From the NCBI GenBank assembly GCA_046714215.1, contig JBKKBM010000260.1:1-12602 (forward strand): 12,602 nt of DNA. The letters run 5' to 3'. Positions within the stretch are counted from its first letter, which is position 1, and every line of letters begins with the position of its first letter. Shown here one piece after another: positions 1 to 7,161 of the stretch. The translations under genes and the position numbers were made by a program. This DNA is from DATLCI01 sp046714215. Lineage in GTDB: Bacteria; Acidobacteriota; Terriglobia; Terriglobales; Acidobacteriaceae. Under the pieces are notes generated by a model, which saw only the letters and a list, made by a program, of their open reading frames with translations, made no database searches and was not told where the DNA came from.

Positions 1-2
1 AA

Positions 3-443
3 GAAGCCGCCAACTCGGCTTCCGTCTCGAGCAGCACCCAGGCGAAGAGTGATATTGAGATCAGTTCGCAGAACGGCAACAAGTCGGCGAGCAGCGATCT
101 CGGGTTGTCGAAGTCGGTAGACGCGTCACTTCACGGCAAGCAGGTAAGCGCGGACGCCAAGGTTGATGGTCAGGCCAAGGCGGAAGCGAAGTCTGAGGGC
201 CGGTCCGAACATTCTGCGAAGAAGTCTGAGAATGCCTCTTCGCACAGCAGTGCCAAGGCGGAGAACTCAAACTCCGGCGAAACGAAGCTGCATGGGTTGG
301 ATCGCGCAGAGAGCCGTGTGGACAACAACGCCAACGCCGAAGCGATGCTCGAACGTAACGAGCGGCGCCAGGCTGAAGCGAAGGCTGAAGCGTCTGCCAA
401 GTCGAAGGCTGCCGTGACCAAGGGCCGTAAGCCGAATCGCTAG
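3..443 (+). CDS. Lys/Ala/Ser/Glu-rich low-complexity protein, C-terminal part (5' truncated)
   Basis: The reading frame is open from the left window edge to the TAG at 441-443, giving at least 146 residues, so the true start lies outside the window. An apparent internal start (TTG at 105) is only a codon inside this longer frame. The visible protein is hydrophilic and dominated by K, A, S, E, N and D, with recurrent AKAEAKSEG-like stretches and a basic tail ending GRKPNR. No Cys or Trp, hydrophobic segment or catalytic motif is seen. A less repetitive patch (LHGLDRAESR, followed by a predicted helix with many Glu/Arg) sits in the last third. It looks disordered or helical; function unknown. 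A strong terminator follows at 499-529, so it is the last gene of its transcript. The coding call rests on the open frame, composition and terminator position; I recognise no family. Confidence 0.7.
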   Translation, partial: EAANSASVSSSTQAKSDIEISSQNGNKSASSDLGLSKSVDASLHGKQVSADAKVDGQAKAEAKSEGRSEHSAKKSENASSHSSAKAENSNSGETKLHGLDRAESRVDNNANAEAMLERNERRQAEAKAEASAKSKAAVTKGRKPNR

Positions 444-498
444 GACGTTTAACGTTCAGCAAAGTCAGCCTTGACCAGTCGAACCTGACTGCAAGCAG

Positions 499-529
499 AG
501 GCCGCCGCAAGGCGGCCTTTGTCTTTTCT
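499..529 (+). terminator. Rho-independent terminator after the Lys/Ala-rich gene
   Basis: A perfect 8-bp stem AGGCCGCC/GGCGGCCT (499-506 with 511-518) has a GCAA tetraloop and is followed by the T-rich run TTTGTCTTTT. It lies 55 bases past the upstream stop codon and separates that gene from the ETF operon. The remainder of 444-603 holds no gene; a TATACT at 561-566 is a possible -10 for etfB, but no good -35 accompanies it. Confidence 0.88.
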
Positions 530-603
530 TGTGCCCTCGCCCACTGAGCGACCATTCATTTATACTTGCCAGTTTGCTGTTCCCTGTCTGAAGGACCACT
601 GTC

Positions 604-1374
604 ATGAAGATTCTTGTCTGTATGAAGCAGGTGCCCCAGAAAGACGCGCCGCTCAAGCTCAACGAAACCGGCACTTGGATCCGCGAGGACGTGAGCTACG
701 AGGTCAACGAACCCGACGCGTACGCCCTGGAGGAAGCGCTGCGGCAGAAGGAGAAGCACGGCGGCGAGGTGGTGGTGATCACCTCCGGCCCGGCGCGTTC
801 GCAGCAGGTGTTGCGCGAAGGGCTGGCCAAAGGTGCGGACCGCGCCATTCATCTCGAAGACCCGGGGTTCGTCGGGCTAGACGCCTTCAACACTGCCAAG
901 GCCTTTGCCGCGGCCATCAAGGACGAGCAATTCGACCTTATCTTCACCGGCTTGCAGTCCGACGACTACGGCTACGCGCAGACGGGCGTGATCATGGCTG
1001 AGATCCTCGGGTGGCCGCACGCGACCATCATCATGCATATCGAGAAGACCGACGCCGGCATCAAAGTGAAGCGTGAGCTCGAGGCTGGCTTCTTCCAGAA
1101 CGTGGATATTCCGCTGCCTGCGGTGCTGACGATTCAGTCCGGCATCAACAAACTGCGTTACGCCACGCTCATCGGCATCAAGCAGGCGAAGAATAAGCCG
1201 CTCCGTAAAGTGACCATGGATGAAGTGAAGACCAGCCTGGGCGAGAACATGCAGAAGATCGAGAAACTCTACGTCCCGCAGAAGACGAAGAAGACGGAGA
1301 TGATCGATGGCTCGCCCGCAGAAGTAGCGAAGAAGCTGGTACAGAAGTTGAAGGACGAAGTCCGGGTGCTGTAG
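604..1374 (+). CDS. etfB: Electron transfer flavoprotein, beta subunit
   Basis: EtfB pairs with EtfA in the soluble ETF heterodimer, which accepts electrons from flavin dehydrogenases such as acyl-CoA dehydrogenases and hands them to ETF:quinone oxidoreductase. The 256-residue length is normal for the family, and the N-terminus MKILVCMKQVP is characteristic. Residues 155-176 match the ETF-beta signature apart from one position (Ala161 where Gly/Asp/Glu is expected). The nucleotide-binding loop at 116-128 reads GLQSDDYGYAQTG, keeping DD and QTG but differing from the usual QAIDDDxxQTG. ATG 604 is preceded by GAAGGA at 590-595 with 8-nt spacing. It is the first gene of the operon; etfA begins 50 bases after its stop. 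The family call is secure; the physiological electron donor cannot be told from this window. Confidence 0.96.
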   Translation: MKILVCMKQVPQKDAPLKLNETGTWIREDVSYEVNEPDAYALEEALRQKEKHGGEVVVITSGPARSQQVLREGLAKGADRAIHLEDPGFVGLDAFNTAKAFAAAIKDEQFDLIFTGLQSDDYGYAQTGVIMAEILGWPHATIIMHIEKTDAGIKVKRELEAGFFQNVDIPLPAVLTIQSGINKLRYATLIGIKQAKNKPLRKVTMDEVKTSLGENMQKIEKLYVPQKTKKTEMIDGSPAEVAKKLVQKLKDEVRVL

Positions 1375-1424
1375 GGACGCAGATTAGCCCGACCGATATC
1401 TCTTTTGGGACGAAAGTGGAAGTC

Positions 1425-2411
1425 ATGGCCGATACGATCCTGGTAGTAGTAGAGCAGCGGGAAGGCAAACTGAATCGCGTCTCTTTTGAGACGCTGAAGG
1501 GCGCGCAATCAATCGCCGCCGAGACGAACTGGACGCTGGAAGCAGCCGTCGTGGGCGCAGGCGTCGGCGAGATCGCTAATGAGGTGGCCAAGGCGAAGGT
1601 CGCCAAGGTTTACGCGGTCGAGAACGCCGCGTGCGCACACTACACGCCTGACGCCTATGCCGCGGTGCTGAAGAAGTTCATCGGCGACAAGAACCCAAAG
1701 CTCGTGCTGATGCCGCACACCTACCAGGTGCGCGACTTCGCGCCGAAGCTGACCACGTCGCTGAACCGCACGCTGATCTCCGACGCGACGGGTTACCGCA
1801 AAGATGGCGAGAAGCTGATCTTCGTCCGGCAGATGTTTCAAGGTAAGTTTGCAGCAGATGTCTCATTCGCGGGTGAGTCCCCCTACTTCGCGACGTTTCA
1901 GACGGGTGCCTTCCGCGGCGACCAGATGGAAATGGGATCGGCCGCCGCTCCGGTCGAGACGGTGAACGTGGACGCCGTAGCTACCATCCGTAATAAGCCG
2001 ATGGAGATCTTCAAAGAAGCTAAACAGGCGGTCGATTTGACTCAGGCCGAGATCATCGTCTCGGTGGGCCGTGGCATCAAGGAACAGAAGAACCTCGAAA
2101 TGGTGAAGCAGTTGGCGGAGGCGATGGGCGCGGAGATTGCGGCGTCGCGGCCGATCTGCGACTCGGGCTGGCTGCCGATGGACCGTCAAGTAGGATCGTC
2201 AGGGCAAACGGTCGCACCCAAGCTTTACCTGGCTTTGGGCATCAGCGGCGCCATTCAGCACATCGTAGGCATGAAGGGATCGCGCAGCATCATCGCCATT
2301 AATAAGGACGCGGAAGCGCCCATCTTCGAGATCGCGGACTTTGGCATAGTGGGCGACATCTTCCAGATCGTGCCCCCGCTGATCGAGGAGATCAAGAAGG
2401 CTAAAGCGTGA
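1425..2411 (+). CDS. etfA: Electron transfer flavoprotein, alpha subunit
   Basis: EtfA carries the electron-transferring FAD of the ETF heterodimer. The C-terminal FAD domain is clear: GRG near residue 209, a conserved SRP, DSGWLP, QVGSSGQTV, and the complete ETF-alpha signature at residues 267-293 (LYLALGISGAIQH followed by the invariant G and closing AIN). The product is 328 residues from ATG 1425, normal for the family. A GTG nine bases upstream (1416) would add three residues; ATG is preferred because MADTILVVVE is the usual beginning of the first strand. The purine-rich stretch 1412-1422 can serve either start. It follows etfB by 50 bases, and its TGA overlaps the GTG start of the quinone oxidoreductase gene as GTGA, implying translational coupling and coordinated supply of all three proteins. 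Confidence 0.96.
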   Translation: MADTILVVVEQREGKLNRVSFETLKGAQSIAAETNWTLEAAVVGAGVGEIANEVAKAKVAKVYAVENAACAHYTPDAYAAVLKKFIGDKNPKLVLMPHTYQVRDFAPKLTTSLNRTLISDATGYRKDGEKLIFVRQMFQGKFAADVSFAGESPYFATFQTGAFRGDQMEMGSAAAPVETVNVDAVATIRNKPMEIFKEAKQAVDLTQAEIIVSVGRGIKEQKNLEMVKQLAEAMGAEIAASRPICDSGWLPMDRQVGSSGQTVAPKLYLALGISGAIQHIVGMKGSRSIIAINKDAEAPIFEIADFGIVGDIFQIVPPLIEEIKKAKA

Positions 2412-4123
2412 TTCACTTCCGCAAGCCCATTGATGCCCCCAACCGCCCCCAGATGGAGGCCGACGTCGTCATCGTCGGCGGGGGTCCGGCTGGCATGGCG
2501 TGCGCGTTGCGCTTGTCGCAGCTCATCGACGACCACAACGCCAAGCATCCTGACGCGCTGCTCACCAAAGAGAACATTTACGTGCTGGAGAAGGCGCGCG
2601 AGGTCGGCCAGCACTGCCTCTCCGGCGCGCTGCTCGATCCGCGTTCCATGCGCGAGTTGCTGCCGGGCTTTGAGAAAGAAGCTCCACTCGATGCTGAGGT
2701 AGTCAAGGAAGCGGTGTACTTCCTCACGGAGAAGCACCAGTTTAAATTCCCCATCACACCACCGCCGCTACGCGATCATGGCAATTACGTGATCTCTATC
2801 AACAAGTTCGTGAAGTGGCTGGGTGAAAAGGTAGAGGCTGCGGGCATCACTATATTCACCGGATTCGCGGGGTCAGAGCTGCTGATCGAGAACGACCGCG
2901 TCATCGGAGTGCGCACCGACGACAAGGGCGTGGACAAGCACGGCCAGACGAAATCAAACTTCGAGCCGGGTTACGATCTGAAAGCAAAATGCGTGATCCT
3001 GGCGGAAGGTCCGCGCGGATCGCTCACGAAACAACTGGTCGCGCGCTTCAACCTTGCCGCTGACCGCAATCCCCAAACTTATGGCGTGGGAGTCAAGGAG
3101 CTGTGGGAGGTCCCGAGCGGACGCATCGCCAAGGGCGAAGTCGTTTACACGATGGGGTATCCGCTGACCACGCAAGAATATGGCGGCGCGTGGATCTACG
3201 GATCGAAGGACAACGTGGTCTCCCTCGGATTTGTGACCGGCCTCGACTATCACGACCCGCGGGTGGATCCGCAACACATTCTGCAGCAGTTTAAACAGCA
3301 TCCCTTCATCGCCAAGCTACTCGAAGGCGGGAAGATGATCCGCTACGGAGCGAAGTCGCTGCCTTACGGCGGATGGTTCGCCATTCCGCCGGTCGCGGGC
3401 AATGGCTGGATGATCCTGGGCGACTCCGCCGGGTTCCTCAATTCGCAGCGGCTCAAAGGCATCCATCTGGCCATCAAGAGTGGCATGCTGGCGGCGGAGA
3501 CTGCGTGCGAGGCGATGACGAAAGACGATTACTCGTGCGAGCAGCTTGGCGAATATCAGACGCGCGTCGAAAACAGTTGGATCAAGGATGAGCTATGGAA
3601 GGTGCGCAACTTCCATCAGGGTTTCGAACACGGGATGCTCGAAGGCATGATCCATGCCGGCTTACAGCAGTTTAGTTTTGGCCGCGGCCTATGGGAGCGT
3701 TACAAGAGCCACGCGGGCCATGAGCGCATGCAGCAGTTGGAGACACTCTCGCCCAACGGGGACGACCGGCATCACATCATTGGTCCCGCACGCGGCGATG
3801 GCAAACTAACCTTCGATAAGCTGACCGACGTCTATCACTCCGGCACCAAGCATGAAGAAGATCAGCCGTCGCATCTGGTGGTACATGATCTGAACATTTG
3901 CGCGACACGTTGCACGGTGGAGTACGGCAATCCGTGCCAAAATTTTTGCCCCGCGAGCGTTTACGAGATGGAAGATTCGCATGATGTGCCCGGCGGCAAA
4001 CAGTTGCGCATTAATGCGGCGAACTGTGTGCACTGCAAGACCTGTGACATCATGGATCCCTACCAGATCATCACATGGGTGCCGCCGGAAGGCGGCGGTG
4101 GGCCAAATTACGATGGCATGTAA
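2408..4123 (+). CDS. Electron transfer flavoprotein:ubiquinone/menaquinone oxidoreductase (ETF-QO)
   Basis: This is the membrane-associated iron-sulfur flavoprotein that oxidises reduced ETF and reduces quinone. At 571 residues it has full family length. The Rossmann FAD motif VGGGPAG lies at residues 23-29. The conserved quinone/FAD region GDSAGFLN...LKGIH...KSGMLAAE spans about 338-363. The C-terminal ferredoxin-like domain holds the 4Fe-4S ligands, most likely Cys514, Cys540, Cys543 and Cys546 (CVHCKTCD), and the terminus GGGGPNYDGM is near-diagnostic. Three further cysteines (498, 502, 510) precede Cys514, as in many bacterial homologues. The GTG at 2408 overlaps the etfA stop by four bases and has AAGG at 2397-2400. 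A start at ATG 2453 (Met16) would also keep the FAD motif but lacks this coupling. The fused iron-sulfur domain explains why no separate fixX-like ferredoxin gene is present. Confidence 0.96.
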   Translation: MIHFRKPIDAPNRPQMEADVVIVGGGPAGMACALRLSQLIDDHNAKHPDALLTKENIYVLEKAREVGQHCLSGALLDPRSMRELLPGFEKEAPLDAEVVKEAVYFLTEKHQFKFPITPPPLRDHGNYVISINKFVKWLGEKVEAAGITIFTGFAGSELLIENDRVIGVRTDDKGVDKHGQTKSNFEPGYDLKAKCVILAEGPRGSLTKQLVARFNLAADRNPQTYGVGVKELWEVPSGRIAKGEVVYTMGYPLTTQEYGGAWIYGSKDNVVSLGFVTGLDYHDPRVDPQHILQQFKQHPFIAKLLEGGKMIRYGAKSLPYGGWFAIPPVAGNGWMILGDSAGFLNSQRLKGIHLAIKSGMLAAETACEAMTKDDYSCEQLGEYQTRVENSWIKDELWKVRNFHQGFEHGMLEGMIHAGLQQFSFGRGLWERYKSHAGHERMQQLETLSPNGDDRHHIIGPARGDGKLTFDKLTDVYHSGTKHEEDQPSHLVVHDLNICATRCTVEYGNPCQNFCPASVYEMEDSHDVPGGKQLRINAANCVHCKTCDIMDPYQIITWVPPEGGGGPNYDGM

Positions 4124-4237
4124 GTGGCTTGTTATCATCTACTTAAACATTTCAAAGCCCCCTGCGTAACAACTTTCCATTCAGGCTTGCATCTAAACTC
4201 TTAAATTACCGCCATTTTTGTCTCAAGGAGAGTACAC

Positions 4238-4762
4238 ATGAAGAAATTTTTGCTATTCGTTTTGGCTGCATCGTTGACCGTAGCGGCCCAGGGCAAAGGT
4301 GGCGGTGGCGCGCGTAGCGGGCCACCGGCTGGTGCCGGCCCCGGAACAACTTCCGGCAGCGGCATGGGACGCCCAGACACCGCAGGTCGTCCGTCCAGCA
4401 CCAGTCATCCTGCCGGCAAACATGACGACCACGCGCGGATGAATGACCGCGAACAACGGCCTTTAAAGGATTCGCAGACCAACAGCGGCTCCTTCAAGAT
4501 GCTGGAAGAAAAAACCGGTAAGACCACTGCCGAGTTGAAGGCGATGTACGCAGCCAGTGGTGCGAAGAACTATGGCCAGTTCGTCTCCGCGATCGTCGTC
4601 TCCAAGAATCTTGGGTTGGACACGCAGGGCGTGCTCAACGGCCTGAAAACCAAGAGCCTGGGGGAGACGCTGCAGGCTATGGGCGTGGCTAAGGACCAGG
4701 CAAAGGCCGAGATGAAGAAGGCTGATGCTGAAGTCAAGGCATCGAAGAAACGCAAACCCTAG
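4238..4762 (+). CDS. Small exported protein with Gly/Pro/Ser-rich N-terminus and Lys-rich helical C-terminus; function unknown
   Basis: The 174-residue protein starts with a signal peptide (MKK, then a hydrophobic core to residue 15) and a predicted cleavage VAA|QG after residue 17. Residues 18-70 are low-complexity and rich in G, P, S and T. Residues about 85-174 look compact and helical: SFKMLEEKTGKT, a YAASGAKNYGQFVSAI segment, a LKTKSLGETLQAMGV segment, then an Ala/Lys helix ending KKRKP. No cysteines or catalytic motif are evident. AAGGAG at 4225-4230 lies 7 nt before ATG, a strong ribosome-binding site. The 114 bases upstream hold no gene and no convincing promoter. A terminator follows directly at 4780-4804, so it is probably monocistronic or a weak read-through product of the ETF operon. 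I recognise the general style of an acidobacterial periplasmic protein but no named family. Confidence 0.85.
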   Translation: MKKFLLFVLAASLTVAAQGKGGGGARSGPPAGAGPGTTSGSGMGRPDTAGRPSSTSHPAGKHDDHARMNDREQRPLKDSQTNSGSFKMLEEKTGKTTAELKAMYAASGAKNYGQFVSAIVVSKNLGLDTQGVLNGLKTKSLGETLQAMGVAKDQAKAEMKKADAEVKASKKRKP

Positions 4763-4779
4763 CTTCCTCTGAAGACAAC

Positions 4780-4804
4780 AAAAGGCCCGCAGCGCGGGCC
4801 TTTT
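4780..4804. terminator. Bidirectional rho-independent terminator between convergent genes
   Basis: An 11-bp perfect stem (AAAAGGCCCGC at 4780-4790, GCGGGCCTTTT at 4794-4804) closes an AGC triloop. The A-run on one side and T-run on the other make it work in both directions. It ends the small exported gene on the plus strand (stop at 4762) and the hydrolase gene on the minus strand (stop at 4819). CAAC at 4776-4779 can also pair with GTTG at 4808-4811 below an internal loop. Confidence 0.88.
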
Positions 4805-4818
4805 CTTGTTGCAAGTTC

Positions 4819-5829
4819 TTACAGTCCAGTCGGAGCCTGGCTCGGTGGGGGTGCCGGCGTTGTGGCCGGCGCCGGCGGTGGCCGCTCCAGCAGCGGCACC
4901 GCGCTCTCCATCCACGCCGTGTACCAGAGGTTCAAGAGCATTTGCGAGCCCGCCGCGAGGCGTTGCCGCGTGAACTCGCGCGCTTCGGGCGTGCCCGAGT
5001 CTTTGAATCCACCCACCTTATCGAGTTCATAGACCTTCGACACCAGGGCGAAGGACTCGCGCAGGTATTTCTGATAATCCACAAAAGGATCTTTCAGTTG
5101 CACCGGATCGCCGACGAGGCCGCTGAAATCCTTGTCCGCGAAGCTTTTCCCGACGTACGGACCTTCGAACTCCCAATGAATCCCTTTTTCGGTGCGATAG
5201 CCGTTGGGATTCGCTTCCACCCAGCCGTCATAGTTCACCGTGGTGTGCAGCGGTTGCGAGCCGTCTGCGACGTAGTGGCCAAGCCATCCCGCGTAGAGCA
5301 CGATGTTGTGTTCGACTCCGCTGGTGTCTTTCTTTTCCGTCTGCAATCGGCGGTATTCGCGGAAGGCGACCTTCAGCCGCCCGTATATCTCCAGGGTGAT
5401 GTACGGCTGCAAGCCGACCTTGTCGGGGAGCAGTTCGTCCGCTTTTGTCTTGTCCACGCCCGAAAGCAGGGCGATAGCACGGCGCTCAAAGAGGCGGCGC
5501 ATGAAGTAGTAGCGGTCTTTGGGCAGGTCGCCGAAGTCAGCGGGGATACGCTCGAAGTCGATAAAGTGGTCGGGCTCCTGGCTGTACTTCAGGGTGGCTT
5601 CAGTGGAGCTGCGCCAGCGGTCGGGCTCCGGGCCCAGGTAGGCGAGGCGGTCAGCGCTCTCACGCATGAACTTCGGCATCGCCGCGGGAATCTTCTGTGC
5701 GGCCACACGGTTGATCATCGTATGGCCTTCATATCCCCACGCGCCTACGGGCGTTTGCCCCCAGAGTAGTACGAAGACCAATATGAGGGCGGTGATGCGC
5801 AGCGTCTTCATTCGGTTCAGCCCAGCCAT
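4819..5829 (-). CDS. Exported zinc-dependent S1/P1-nuclease / phospholipase-C-fold hydrolase
   Basis: The fold is that of tri-zinc phosphodiesterases (fungal P1/S1 nuclease, Bacillus phospholipase C). From ATG 5829 the protein has 336 residues, with a signal peptide to Ala30 (cleavage VGA|W). Mature numbering then gives a full ligand series: Trp1, His6, Asp40, His58, His155, Asp159, His165, His188, Glu192. The H-x3-D-x5-H (GHYVADGSQPLH) and H-x3-E (HWEFE) spacings match the family. In these enzymes the N-terminal Trp itself binds zinc. About 40 extra residues separate His58 from His155 compared with P1, and the C-terminus is a Pro/Ala-rich tail. The minus-strand sequence GGGGTGA, 5 nt before ATG 5829, decides this start over ATG 5811; the frame reaches 6003 but upstream residues would bury the signal peptide. 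Nuclease versus phospholipase activity cannot be decided; the final Glu is as in phospholipase C, the His spacing more like P1. Confidence 0.9.
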   Translation of the reverse strand: MAGLNRMKTLRITALILVFVLLWGQTPVGAWGYEGHTMINRVAAQKIPAAMPKFMRESADRLAYLGPEPDRWRSSTEATLKYSQEPDHFIDFERIPADFGDLPKDRYYFMRRLFERRAIALLSGVDKTKADELLPDKVGLQPYITLEIYGRLKVAFREYRRLQTEKKDTSGVEHNIVLYAGWLGHYVADGSQPLHTTVNYDGWVEANPNGYRTEKGIHWEFEGPYVGKSFADKDFSGLVGDPVQLKDPFVDYQKYLRESFALVSKVYELDKVGGFKDSGTPEAREFTRQRLAAGSQMLLNLWYTAWMESAVPLLERPPPAPATTPAPPPSQAPTGL

Positions 5830-5847
5830 TCTATTCACCCCAGTAAA

Positions 5848-5876
5848 TCTACGTGGATCACGCAGAGGATTATAAT
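5848..5876 (+). promoter_or_regulatory. Putative moaA promoter with a palindromic -10 element shared with the divergent hydrolase gene
   Basis: TATAAT at 5871-5876 is a perfect -10 consensus; TCTACG at 5848-5853 is a weak -35 (3 of 6) at 17-bp spacing. The -10 sits within the palindrome ATTATAAT (5869-5876), so the minus strand also carries TATAAT at 5874-5869, 40 bases before the hydrolase ATG. The minus-strand -35 candidate TGGACG (5899-5894) is 4 of 6 at a long 19-bp spacing. Transcription of moaA from here would begin near 5883, which excludes the GTG at 5853 as the moaA start. Confidence 0.5.
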
Positions 5877-6005
5877 GGACGCAGGTTTCCGACCGTCCAG
5901 CCTGTGAGCATACTCGCACCTTGGAAAGGGACCCACCGCGGCGCACGTCGTTTTCTGGCGGAGCAAAGCGTTTCCCTTCCCTTGGCTCGAAACCCCAAAA
6001 CAACC

Positions 6006-6992
6006 GTGCCCTTGACCGACAAATTCGGCCGCGCCATTACCGACCTGCGGATCTCTATCACCGACCGGTGTAACTACAAGTGCGTCTACTGCCGTACCGG
6101 CAACGAGGGCGCACTCTATGCCGACCTTCTACTCGAAGATTACCTGCGCATGGTCCGCATCCTAGTCGGATTGGGTGTCGAGAAAGTGCGCATTACGGGC
6201 GGCGAGCCGTTGTTGCGGCACGACGTAGTGAAGTTCGTCTGCGAGTTGAGCGAGTTGCGAACGATCTCAGGCGGGCAGCTCGACATCGCTCTTACGACAA
6301 ACGGCCATCTGCTCGCGGACCTGGCGCAGCCGCTGAAGGACGCTGGCCTGTCGCGCGTGACCGTGAGCATGGATGCGGTGGACGCAGAACGCTTCGCCCG
6401 GATCACGCGGGTTCACAACGGATTTGAGAGTGTGCTGGCCGGCATCCGCGCGGCGCGACGCGTGGGCCTCGACCCGGTAAAGGTTAACTGCGTGCTGCTG
6501 CGTGGCTTTAATGACGATCAGATCCCCGCCTTCGGAAAGTTCGCGCGCGCGGAAGGTGTGGTCTTACGTTTCATCGAGTTCATGCCGCTCGAGGAAGACC
6601 GGGTGTGGTCACCGGAGATCGTAGTCACGCTCGACGAGATCCTCACGCGCATGGCTGAATTCATGCCGCTCAAAGAGATCCCGCACGCTCTTAGCGAGAC
6701 GGCGCGGCGTTATGTATTCGCGGATGGTGTCGGCGAGATCGGCATCATCGCGCCCGTGTCGCATCCCTTCTGCGGACATTGCAGCCGCATCCGCATCACT
6801 TCGGACGGTAAGATCCGTACGTGTCTCTTCTCTCAGGTGGACCATGACCTGCTGGGGGTGATGAAGCGCAGTTCTGATGAGGTTACGGCGCGCTACATCC
6901 GCGGGGTGGTGGAAAAGAAAGAGGCCCGCCACCATATCGGCGAGCCTGATTTCCAGAAACCGTCACGGAGCATGGTGCATATCGGGGGCTAG
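6006..6992 (+). CDS. moaA: GTP 3',8-cyclase, molybdenum cofactor biosynthesis protein A
   Basis: MoaA is a radical SAM enzyme with two 4Fe-4S clusters that, with MoaC, converts GTP to cyclic pyranopterin monophosphate. With GTG 6006 as start the protein has 328 residues, the usual MoaA length. The SAM cluster motif is Cys22-x3-Cys26-x2-Cys29 within TDRCNYKCVYC; TGGEPLLR lies at 64-71. The GTP-side cluster is Cys256, Cys259 and Cys273 (FCGHCSRIR...RTCLFS), and the conserved C-terminal Gly-Gly is present (SMVHIGG). The frame extends back to GTG 5853 and GTG 5904, but that stretch has flatter third-position GC and lacks family similarity I recognise, and 5853 is upstream of the predicted transcription start. 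No good Shine-Dalgarno precedes any of these starts, so the exact start is uncertain. No other moa gene is nearby; it is transcribed alone, divergent from the hydrolase. Confidence 0.93.
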   Translation: MPLTDKFGRAITDLRISITDRCNYKCVYCRTGNEGALYADLLLEDYLRMVRILVGLGVEKVRITGGEPLLRHDVVKFVCELSELRTISGGQLDIALTTNGHLLADLAQPLKDAGLSRVTVSMDAVDAERFARITRVHNGFESVLAGIRAARRVGLDPVKVNCVLLRGFNDDQIPAFGKFARAEGVVLRFIEFMPLEEDRVWSPEIVVTLDEILTRMAEFMPLKEIPHALSETARRYVFADGVGEIGIIAPVSHPFCGHCSRIRITSDGKIRTCLFSQVDHDLLGVMKRSSDEVTARYIRGVVEKKEARHHIGEPDFQKPSRSMVHIGG

Positions 6993-7000
6993 CCCCGGAC

Positions 7001-7045
7001 GTTCGCGCGAAACCGGCCTTTAAAGCGATTTTGAGCGAACTTTTT
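7001..7045 (+). terminator. Possible weak terminator after moaA
   Basis: GTTCGC (7001-7006) can pair with GCGAAC (7035-7040), immediately followed by TTTTT at 7041-7045. The loop is long (28 nt) and the stem only 6 bp, so this is tentative. A perfect palindrome GGGGCTAGCCCC (6985-6996) spans the moaA stop codon just upstream. The rest of 6993-7161 shows no gene and no convincing promoter. Confidence 0.3.
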
Positions 7046-7161
7046 CCTTCTTCCCGGGTTTCCAATCTTTAGCCAGAGCGTCTAAACAACCAAACGCACA
7101 AGACTTTCTGCCCGCTCCAATCGTATTCGGTATCACCCATCTGCATCGTCTGAGAGGACCC

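Noticed and set aside
604..4123. fixABCX-type (electron-bifurcating) operon
   Set aside because: The iron-sulfur domain is fused to the C-terminus of the quinone oxidoreductase and no separate fixX gene exists, which fits ordinary ETF/ETF-QO.
4942..5769. Long plus-strand open frame (275 codons) antisense to the zinc hydrolase
   Set aside because: It is a shadow of GC-biased codons on the opposite strand; the minus-strand frame has signal peptide, complete zinc ligands and a ribosome-binding site.
5830..6003. N-terminal extension of the hydrolase up to 6003 on the minus strand
   Set aside because: It would place about 58 charged residues before a clear signal peptide, whereas ATG 5829 has a well-spaced GGGGTGA.
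5853..6005. N-terminal extension of MoaA from GTG 5853 or GTG 5904
   Set aside because: The stretch has weaker third-position GC bias and no family similarity I recognise, 5853 precedes the likely transcription start, and GTG 6006 gives the normal MoaA length. 5904 cannot be fully excluded.
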